The notes under the pieces: generated by a model | Seen by the model: the letters and a program-made list of their open reading frames with translations, nothing else | Database searches by the model: none | Told to the model about the DNA's origin: nothing | Translations under genes and position numbers: made by a program | Shown here: piece after piece, positions 1 to 6,435 of the stretch | Layout: each line of letters opens with the position of its first letter | Numbering within the stretch: position 1 is the first letter of the stretch | DNA from: an uncultured Porphyromonadaceae bacterium | GTDB taxonomy: Bacteria > Bacteroidota > Bacteroidia > Bacteroidales > Muribaculaceae | Direction of reading: 5' to 3' | DNA: 7,238 bases | Assembly (NCBI GenBank): GCA_902462525.1 | Contig: CABQCA010000117.1 | Span: 1 to 7,238 of the forward strand

Positions 1-1665
1 AAGACGCTGCAGCTTCCATATGGACAGGACGATCTCATTACATCTGTTGCCGAAATAAATCCCAATCTGGTTGTTGTAAATATCTCGGGCACACCTGTGC
101 TGATGCCCTGGGCCGATAAAGCGGCAGCCATTGTTCAAAGCTGGTATCTCGGCAGCGAGGCCGGCAACAGTCTTGCCGACGTGCTCACCGGCAAAGTCAA
201 TCCGTCGGGAAAATTACCCTTCACTTTCCCCAAACGCATCGAGGATTTGCCTACGTATGGAGACGAACGCCGCTATCCCGGTATCAAACGTGCTGATTCC
301 GATATTTTCGACATTTATTATGATGAGGATATTCTTATCGGTTATCGTTGGTATGATTATAAAGACCAGCCGGTGCTGTTCCCGTTCGGCTACGGCCTCA
401 GTTATACGGATTTTAACATAGGCAAACCGGTCGTAAGTCGGACAGTGAACGGCTATAATCTGAAAGTTGACGTGACAAATACCGGTTCATCGGCCGGGGC
501 TGAAACCGTACAGGTGTATGTTTCAGCTCCAAAAACAAAGGGCCTGCTGAGAGAGAAGAAGAAACTTGCAGGGTTTTCAAAAATAAATCTCGCCCCGGGT
601 GAGACACGTACGGTGTCTATCGACGTACCTTTCTCTGCTCTTGCTTATTACGATGAAAATACTGCTTCGGAACGTATTCTGAACGGGAAATATGTCTTTT
701 CCGTAGGCTCGTCATCGGCCGATCTGCCGCATAAAGTCACAGTGAAATATGACAGTGCGACGGACTGTGTGGGAAACCCCTGCTTCCCGGGAGCGTATGC
801 CGACCCTGAAGGAATTGTCTATGGCGACCGGGTGTTCATCTATCCCACGCGCAGTCTGCCTTTCGAGGAACAGACCGCGATGGACTGTTTCTCGAGCCGG
901 GACCTCAAACACTGGACCAAACACGAAAATATCATCGACACAACCGAAGTCAAATGGGCCCGGAGTGCCATGTGGGCACCGGCAGTGCTTGAAAAGGACG
1001 GAAAGTACTACCTCTTTTTCGGAGCCAACGATGTTCACGAAGGTGAAATTGGCGGCATCGGGGTCGCTGTCAGCGACAGGCCAGAAGGGCCGTTCAAGGA
1101 TCTGATTGGGCGACCGCTGATTAATGAAATCGTAAACGGCGCACAGCCGATCGACCAGTTCGTCTTCCGCGACAAGGACGGCAGCTATTATATGTATTAT
1201 GGTGGCTGGGGACATTGCAACATGGTCAAGCTGGCCGACGACTTCAAAGCTCTTGTTCCCTTTCCCGACGGCACACTTTATAAGGAAGTAACCCCCAAAG
1301 ATTATACTGAGGGGCCGTTCATGCTAATCAAAGACGGAAAATACTATTTCATGTGGAGCGAAGGAGACTGGACAAAAGACGACTATCGGGTTGCCTATGC
1401 CATTGCCGATTCACCGTTCGGACCTTTTGAGCGTATTGGAACTATCTTGGAATCAGACCCCGAAATAGGAACCGGCGCCGGACACCATTCCGTAATCCGG
1501 TCGCCAAAGACCGGGAAATATTACATTGTCTACCACCGGCATCCGCTCGGCGCCAAAGACGGCAACAACCGCGTTACGTGTATCGACGAACTCCACTTCG
1601 ACTCGCAAGGCAGAATCCTCCCAGTAAAAATGACCGTCGAGGGACCCGCCGTCACAAAATTCTGA
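1..1665 (+). CDS. GH3-Fn3-GH43 fusion glycoside hydrolase, 5'-truncated by window edge
   Basis: The frame is open from base 1, so the start lies to the left; 554 residues are visible and are numbered from the edge. Residues 1-136 are the end of a GH3 C-terminal sandwich: LPYGQDDLI, SGTPVLMPW, WYLGSEAGN, NPSGKLPFTFPKR (67-79) and PFGYGLSYTDF (128-138). A fibronectin-III-like domain follows (about 143-250, with DVTNTG at 157-162). Residues 258-554 form a GH43 beta-propeller. All three expected acidic residues are present: Asp268 in YADPE (general base), Asp385 in PIDQFVF (pKa modulator) and Glu437 in TEGPF (general acid). The GH3 nucleophile and acid/base would lie in the unseen N-terminal part. 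GH43 enzymes usually remove alpha-L-arabinofuranose or beta-xylose, and GH3 enzymes beta-glucose or beta-xylose, so a dual-activity exo-enzyme is inferred. The exact substrate cannot be told from sequence. The next gene starts 18 nt downstream, which suggests an operon. Confidence 0.9.
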   Translation, partial: KTLQLPYGQDDLITSVAEINPNLVVVNISGTPVLMPWADKAAAIVQSWYLGSEAGNSLADVLTGKVNPSGKLPFTFPKRIEDLPTYGDERRYPGIKRADSDIFDIYYDEDILIGYRWYDYKDQPVLFPFGYGLSYTDFNIGKPVVSRTVNGYNLKVDVTNTGSSAGAETVQVYVSAPKTKGLLREKKKLAGFSKINLAPGETRTVSIDVPFSALAYYDENTASERILNGKYVFSVGSSSADLPHKVTVKYDSATDCVGNPCFPGAYADPEGIVYGDRVFIYPTRSLPFEEQTAMDCFSSRDLKHWTKHENIIDTTEVKWARSAMWAPAVLEKDGKYYLFFGANDVHEGEIGGIGVAVSDRPEGPFKDLIGRPLINEIVNGAQPIDQFVFRDKDGSYYMYYGGWGHCNMVKLADDFKALVPFPDGTLYKEVTPKDYTEGPFMLIKDGKYYFMWSEGDWTKDDYRVAYAIADSPFGPFERIGTILESDPEIGTGAGHHSVIRSPKTGKYYIVYHRHPLGAKDGNNRVTCIDELHFDSQGRILPVKMTVEGPAVTKF

Positions 1666-1683
1666 ATTTAATGATTTGACAAA

Positions 1684-3945
1684 ATGAGATTTTTACGGGC
1701 AATCATACTGATTTCGATAATGGGTATCATCCCGTTTTCATGCTATTCGGAAAACGGAAATTTTATCGACAGCCTTATGTCAGAAATGACCCTGCAGGAG
1801 AAAATCGGACAGCTTAACCTTCCGGCCGGAGGTGATGTCGTGTCGGGACAAGTTTTCGAAACTGATATCGCCGACCTCATCTCAACAGGCAGAGCCGGCG
1901 GCTTCTTCAATGTCAAAGGGGTGGAGAAGATTACGGATTTTCAACGGCTGGCGGTAGAGAAATCGCGGCTCGGCATTCCGCTTCTGGTCGGAGCCGATGT
2001 GATACACGGCTATGAAACGATGTTCCCCATTCCGATTGCGCTTTCCTGTTCGTGGAATCCCGCGGCCATTGAGCGCATGGCACGCATCTCGGCAATCGAA
2101 GCGAGTGCCGACGGCGTAAACTGGACATTCAGCCCGATGGTGGACATCTGCCGCGACGCACGCTGGGGGCGCATAGCCGAAGGCTCGGGTGAAGACCCTT
2201 GGCTCGGTTCACTCATGGCCGCCGCATATGTACGTGGATATCAGGGCGCCGACATGAGCCGGGATGATGAAATAATGGCCTGCGTGAAGCATTTTGCCGC
2301 TTATGGAGCACCCGAAGCCGGCCGCGACTACACTGCGGTAGATATGAGCCTGCAAAAACTGTTTAATTACTATCTTCCGCCCTACAAGGCCGCAGTCGGC
2401 GCCGGTGTGGGGAGCGTGATGACATCGTTCAACCTTCTCAACGGCGAACACCCCACAGCAAGCCGTTGGCTGTTAGGCGATGTGCTGCGCAAAGCGTGGG
2501 GCTTCGACGGAATGGTCGTTACCGATTATAATTCTATCAACGACATGGCCACTCTCGGGCTGGCTGAAGCACCGGAGGCCGCGGCGATGAGTCTCAAAGC
2601 CGGCACAGATATGGACATGGTGTCGAATACCTATCTCGGAACAATAGCCGACTCGTATGAGAAGGGACTTGTAACAATAGCGGAAATAGACAGTGCCTGC
2701 CGCCGCGTTCTCGAAGCCAAATACAGACTCGGACTCTTCTCCGACCCCTACAAGTACTGCAAACCTCAACGTGCTAAAACAGAATTATATACCGACGCGC
2801 ATCTGAAAGCGGCACGCGAAATCGCTGCCGAAACCTTTGTCCTTCTCAAAAATGACAATAATATACTGCCACTTCAGAAGAAAGGAAAGATAGCTTTAAT
2901 CGGACCGCTCGCCGATGCCGGAAACAATATGTGCGGCATGTGGAGTCAGCTCTGTGTCGATTCCCGCCACATATCTTTGCTGCAGGCTTTCCGAGAAGAG
3001 CTTGGCAACGATGCGGAACTGATTTATGCTCAGGGCAGCAACCTGTACTACAGCGAAAAGACCCAGCAGTATGCTACGGGACGACGGCCAATTCCACGCG
3101 GCGACGACAGCGCTTTGCTACACGAAGCTCTTGCTGCAGCCGAGGAGTCCGATGTGATTGTGGCAGCGCTGGGTGAGAGCTGCGAGATGTCGGGCGAATC
3201 GGCTTCGCGCGCCGACATCACCATTCCCGATGCCCAGCGTCAGCTTCTGAAAGAGCTTGTCGCCACGGGTAAACCGGTGGTTCTGCTTCTGTTCACCGGC
3301 CGTCCGCTGATACTCGATTGGGAAAGTGAGAATGTGCCTGCAATCCTCAATGTGTGGTATGCCGGCAGTGAAGCGGGACACGCCATCTCCGATGCCGTAT
3401 TCGGCAAGACAAATCCGTGCGGCAAACTCACCACGACATTTCCGCGAGCCGTCGGCCAGGAACCGCTCTACTACAACTATCTGCAGTGCAGCCGTCCGCC
3501 GTGGACCGACGACCATTTCGCAGCCTACAGCAGTAGCTATATCGATGTCCCCAACACTCCGCTTTACCCCTTCGGATTCGGATTGAGCTACACCTCTTTC
3601 GAATATGGCGCGCCCGAGATTTCGTCCGACCGCATTTCCGTCAGTGAACCCGTAAAGATTTCACTCGACGTGACAAATACAGGCAAGCGCGCCGGAGTGG
3701 AGATTGTACAGTTGTATATCCGTGACTGTTTCGCTTCGATTGCCCGGCCCGTCAAAGAGCTGAAGAATTATCAGCGTGTAACGCTTCAGCCCGGAGAAAC
3801 AAAGAAAGTAGAGTTCATGCTTACTATCGACGACCTCAAGTTCTATAATGCCGACTTGAAACTTGTCTATGAGTCCGGGGACTTCGAGATTATGGTAGGC
3901 CCGGATTCCAGGCATTTGAATGTCAAACGTATAAAGGGAATATGA
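1684..3945 (+). CDS. Exported GH3 beta-glycosidase, BglX-like beta-glucosidase
   Basis: This is a complete 753-residue GH3 enzyme, a normal length for BglX-type proteins. The N-terminus (MRFLRAIILISIMGIIPFSC) is a signal peptide. Cys20 follows a poor lipobox (PFS), so lipoprotein versus periplasmic fate is open. The TIM-barrel domain (about 26-345) has GADVIHGY with Asp105, GEDPWLGS, KHFAAYG with Lys202-His203, GRDY (213-216) and VVTDY with the predicted nucleophile Asp281. The sandwich domain (about 370-610) has LGES..MSGESASRADI, where Glu505 is the likeliest acid/base (Glu498 and Glu501 are alternatives), and NPCGKL, with Cys where family members usually have Ser. PFGFGLSYTSF leads into a C-terminal Fn3-like domain (about 655-745). 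It hydrolyses terminal beta-linked sugars, probably glucose or xylose, from oligosaccharides. The start was chosen because it opens the signal peptide; an upstream ATG at 1671 stops after two codons. It has no strong Shine-Dalgarno site, only an A-rich leader. Its stop overlaps the next start. Confidence 0.93.
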   Translation: MRFLRAIILISIMGIIPFSCYSENGNFIDSLMSEMTLQEKIGQLNLPAGGDVVSGQVFETDIADLISTGRAGGFFNVKGVEKITDFQRLAVEKSRLGIPLLVGADVIHGYETMFPIPIALSCSWNPAAIERMARISAIEASADGVNWTFSPMVDICRDARWGRIAEGSGEDPWLGSLMAAAYVRGYQGADMSRDDEIMACVKHFAAYGAPEAGRDYTAVDMSLQKLFNYYLPPYKAAVGAGVGSVMTSFNLLNGEHPTASRWLLGDVLRKAWGFDGMVVTDYNSINDMATLGLAEAPEAAAMSLKAGTDMDMVSNTYLGTIADSYEKGLVTIAEIDSACRRVLEAKYRLGLFSDPYKYCKPQRAKTELYTDAHLKAAREIAAETFVLLKNDNNILPLQKKGKIALIGPLADAGNNMCGMWSQLCVDSRHISLLQAFREELGNDAELIYAQGSNLYYSEKTQQYATGRRPIPRGDDSALLHEALAAAEESDVIVAALGESCEMSGESASRADITIPDAQRQLLKELVATGKPVVLLLFTGRPLILDWESENVPAILNVWYAGSEAGHAISDAVFGKTNPCGKLTTTFPRAVGQEPLYYNYLQCSRPPWTDDHFAAYSSSYIDVPNTPLYPFGFGLSYTSFEYGAPEISSDRISVSEPVKISLDVTNTGKRAGVEIVQLYIRDCFASIARPVKELKNYQRVTLQPGETKKVEFMLTIDDLKFYNADLKLVYESGDFEIMVGPDSRHLNVKRIKGI

Positions 3946-6182
3946 TGATACGGAAAATATTGATTTCTATGGCTGTTCTGTCGGCTTCATTCATGATGGA
4001 TGCCTCCGGCAGTCTCCGGGACAATCGTGCGCCGGGCAAAATGAAAGCAGGTATAGACCTTGTGAGCCAGGAGTATAATTATTCACACCGTTTTTATTCG
4101 GTTGAGGCTGATAACGACACAACGGCCTACGGAATAGAATACAGCATAGACGCGGTCAGGTCAGAAAATATAGAAACCGTAATACTGAGCATCCGCAACA
4201 CACGCCACACGCCCTTCCAGCCACTGAAAGCCGGTCTTAAACTGGGCGTTGACACCTACATGGATACCTATCCGGAGTGGTACGGCAAGTTTTTCCCGAC
4301 TCTTGCCGTATGCGAGCCCGACCATTTTTACGGTTATATGCAGTCGCCTGACGGAAGAATGAAAGCTGTACTGTCCGCCGATCCGATAGCATCGTGGAGC
4401 CTCGACTACAATATGGGCTATCCTGATTACACCCAGGATAACCGCTGGTTCTACGGCCACCGCATAGAATGTCTCAACCTTGATATGCTCTGCAAGGGGC
4501 CACTGCCCGAACATAATCCGAGGCAATGGAAACTCGAACCTGGAGAGCAACGCACATGGACTGTGAAAATAATAGACCTCGACATTCCCGACAGCTTTGA
4601 GGAAACAGTGTACCGTCACACCGGAGCACCCGTACTGGTCATGGAGCGAACTTCATGTTCTCCCGGCGATTCGATTGAAATAAAAGTATGGGGAAGGGCT
4701 CCCAGGCTGACCGTTGAGGAAACAGAGATTGGTCTGCAAAAGGTTGATACTGTTCTATGGCATGGCTTTTACCATGCAGCCGGCCCCGGTATCAAAAATA
4801 TCGTACTCACGGACGGCTATCGACAGGCGCAGGGCACTTTGGCCGTGCGGCATCCTTGGAGCCTGACGATGAAGTTAGCTCGTAATGCAGTGGCCCGGTA
4901 CAAGCAAAAACCGACATCACACGTCGAAAGCTGGTATGGCTTTCACACCGCATTCGATGCCGCACGCATCATGCCTGAAACCGGTATCGACAGTGTGCTT
5001 AACGCCAGGTTTGATATGATTATCGACAAAATCTTCGACCGAAAAAACGGCAGTCCATATAAATACCACTGGCGAATACAGAATGTGTCGTCGACGATCG
5101 GGATGCTGGCAGACCGCTATCTTGCCTTCGGCAACCCGGAGGACCTCGATTTAGGCGAACGCATGGCCGCGTATCTCATGAAGTGTCAGCGGGGAGACGG
5201 TGCCTATATGAACGGTCATACCGATTATACTTCAGTGATTTATCCTGCCAAGAGTCTCCTTGAGTTCGCCGATGCTGAGCGCACCGCTGGACGGGAAAAA
5301 CAGGCGGCGCGACTTGAAGCCTCGGCCAAACGTGCGATTGACCACCTTGCTACGGCTGACGGAGACCTTGAGACTGAGGGGCAAATGACTTATGAAGACG
5401 GCATGATAAGTTGCTCGGCTCTGCAACTCGGCGAACTTGCCCTGCGGAGCAAAGATGTCAGAGACAGGCGACGCTATACCGAGGCAATGCTCAGACTCCT
5501 TGACGGACACGATTGCCTCACCCAGCTGCGTGTGCCCGACGGACGGCGCCGTGGCGGCACTCTGCGCTTTTGGGAGGCACAATATGATGTGTTTATGCTG
5601 CCCAACATGATTTCGTCGCCCCACGGCTGGAGCGCATGGAGAGCATATGCCACATACTACGCCTATCTTCTTACCGGCGAAGAGCGGTGGTTGCGCGAGA
5701 CTTTCGATGCTGCATCCGCCTTTGCCTCCCTTATCGACCATAAATCGGGCGACCTTAACTGGGCCTTTGTAGTAGATCCCTGCGTAAGAGCCCTGCAGGT
5801 ATGTGAACCCGACTCAAACTTCACCGCAGACGACGATACATACGGCAATCCTCATCCGGAGCTATATCCCAACAGGAAAATCGTCGTCGGAGAACAGTAT
5901 TTGCCGATGATTGCCGACTGGCAAACAATCGTATCGAGCGACAACGACGTGCACGAATGTTTCAAATTCATAGCTGAGGCAGTGTTATGCAACGCATTTC
6001 TTGTAGAGAGGCCCGACGGTTCATTCGTCGCATATAACTGTAACGTTGTCAAAGAAGGAAAAAATCTCCTTGTGACTGCCGGCGAGCCTCAGATCAAGAA
6101 TCTGCATGTCAATTTTCTCAGGCCTCAAAAAGTTGTGTTCGACGGCAATATTACACACTTTCAGAATTTTATCAATAACTAA
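3942..6182 (+). CDS. Exported 746-residue protein, putative (alpha/alpha)6 glycosidase or lyase of unassigned family
   Basis: I cannot name the family with confidence. Residues 1-23 form a signal peptide (MMIRKILISMAVLSASF, then DASG), probably cleaved after Gly23. Residues 25-225 are beta-rich with many aromatics (DTYPEWYGKFFP, DNRWFYGHRIE). Residues 229-304 look like a small Ig-like segment (RTSCSPGDSIEIKVWG). From about 307 the sequence is helical with toroid-like repeats: ESWYGFHTAFDAARIMP, WRIQNVSSTIGMLADRYLAF, MAAYLMKCQRGDGAYMNG, then SSPHGWSAWRAYATYYAYLLTGEERWL (His561, Trp563), GEQYLPMIADW (Glu651) and SSDNDVHECFKFIAEAV (Asp667, Asp669, His671, Glu672). Such patterns occur in six-hairpin glycosidases and related lyases; a GH154-like beta-glucuronidase is one candidate, unverified. 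Its ATG overlaps the preceding GH3 stop by 4 nt (ATGA), a sign of translational coupling; a second ATG follows directly, so the start may be one codon later. It is the last intact gene of the cluster. Confidence 0.8.
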   Translation: MMIRKILISMAVLSASFMMDASGSLRDNRAPGKMKAGIDLVSQEYNYSHRFYSVEADNDTTAYGIEYSIDAVRSENIETVILSIRNTRHTPFQPLKAGLKLGVDTYMDTYPEWYGKFFPTLAVCEPDHFYGYMQSPDGRMKAVLSADPIASWSLDYNMGYPDYTQDNRWFYGHRIECLNLDMLCKGPLPEHNPRQWKLEPGEQRTWTVKIIDLDIPDSFEETVYRHTGAPVLVMERTSCSPGDSIEIKVWGRAPRLTVEETEIGLQKVDTVLWHGFYHAAGPGIKNIVLTDGYRQAQGTLAVRHPWSLTMKLARNAVARYKQKPTSHVESWYGFHTAFDAARIMPETGIDSVLNARFDMIIDKIFDRKNGSPYKYHWRIQNVSSTIGMLADRYLAFGNPEDLDLGERMAAYLMKCQRGDGAYMNGHTDYTSVIYPAKSLLEFADAERTAGREKQAARLEASAKRAIDHLATADGDLETEGQMTYEDGMISCSALQLGELALRSKDVRDRRRYTEAMLRLLDGHDCLTQLRVPDGRRRGGTLRFWEAQYDVFMLPNMISSPHGWSAWRAYATYYAYLLTGEERWLRETFDAASAFASLIDHKSGDLNWAFVVDPCVRALQVCEPDSNFTADDDTYGNPHPELYPNRKIVVGEQYLPMIADWQTIVSSDNDVHECFKFIAEAVLCNAFLVERPDGSFVAYNCNVVKEGKNLLVTAGEPQIKNLHVNFLRPQKVVFDGNITHFQNFINN

Positions 6183-6188
6183 GTTATC

Positions 6189-6389
6189 ATGGAAAAACCA
6201 GGCTTAGTTAACTGCCCCCCAAAAGTTTTGTGTCTAACTTTTGGGGGGCAGTTAACAACGACCAACCTTACCATTAAGGAAATCGCCGACCGCTACTGCT
6301 TTGAAAGCGCCTACTATCTGGGACGCTTTTTCAGAAAACACTCCGGAATGACACCCCGAGAATACCGGAATTTCAGAAAGTCAGGCTGA
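6189..6389 (+). pseudogene. AraC-family regulator remnant (C-terminal half of DNA-binding domain only)
   Basis: An open frame of 66 codons starts 6 nt after the preceding stop, but only its last ~44 residues resemble a known protein. TNLTIKEIADRYCFESAYYLGRFFRKHSGMTPREYRNF is the second helix-turn-helix of an AraC/XylS DNA-binding domain, including the usual EIA, FxSxYYLGRFF and GMTPREYR positions. A full regulator would have another helix-turn-helix plus a sensing domain or histidine-kinase module in front. Here the first ~22 codons merely read through a perfect inverted repeat (6207-6256), and the gene-3 stop lies just upstream. The fragment is therefore almost certainly non-functional. Removing the hairpin does not restore an AraC frame, because the missing part is absent from the left flank too. 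It could come from a stand-alone AraC protein or a hybrid two-component system of the kind that controls Bacteroidetes polysaccharide loci; the fragment cannot distinguish them. Confidence 0.8.
6207..6256. repeat. Perfect 21-bp inverted repeat, probable IS3-family (IS150-like) end-to-end remnant
   Basis: The arms at 6207-6227 and 6236-6256 are exact reverse complements, separated by an 8-nt loop (ttgtgtct). The core of the left arm is aactgccccccaaaagtt. Read on the minus strand from about 6254 down to 6230, the right arm continues into agacac. From memory, that whole stretch closely resembles the terminal repeats of IS150-group IS3 elements, which read ...ACTGCACCCCAAAAGTTAGACA. The left arm lacks the matching agacac, so the copy is asymmetric, as expected if an internal deletion removed the transposase and most of one inner end. 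The element tips point outward. GTTAAC, itself a palindrome, sits at both outer edges (6207-6212 and 6251-6256), so a short target duplication such as TTAA cannot be separated from the arms. In RNA this would be a very stable hairpin 24 nt after the gene-3 stop, without a following T-tract. Confidence 0.75.
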
Positions 6390-6435
6390 AGCAGCGGCTT
6401 CGAAGAGGCGTAGGTAGTGCCTGGGTCTGACTTTC
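6376..6435. terminator. Inverted repeat between convergent ends, possible bidirectional terminator
   Basis: GAAAGTCAG at 6376-6384 and CTGACTTTC at 6427-6435 are a perfect 9-bp inverted repeat spanning the gap between the AraC remnant and argH. Two smaller stems lie inside: gaagc/gcttc (6388-6392 with 6397-6401, loop agcg) and aggc/gcct (6406-6409 with 6419-6422). Together they could fold as a branched structure in either transcript. The position between converging reading frames fits transcription termination, but neither strand has a clear U-tract after the stem, and the outer arms overlap the ends of both reading frames. The repeat is seen directly; the role is a weak inference. Confidence 0.3.

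Noticed and set aside
469..482. 14-nt identity (gacgtgacaaatac) between genes 1 and 2, also at 3668-3681
   Set aside because: It encodes the same DVTNT segment in the Fn3-like domains of two GH3 proteins; domain homology explains it better than a regulatory repeat.
712..1215. Minus-strand open frame of about 167 codons over the GH43 domain
   Set aside because: It is antisense to the GH43 motifs with catalytic residues; no independent evidence.
5232..5741. Minus-strand open frame of about 170 codons inside the third enzyme gene
   Set aside because: It is antisense to a well-supported coding frame and shows no domain or signal; it is a codon-bias shadow.
6207..6256. Hairpin as an ordinary Rho-independent terminator of the enzyme operon
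   Set aside because: The stem is strong but has an A-rich/T-rich inner end and no T-tract after it, and its sequence resembles IS ends; it may still stop transcription incidentally.
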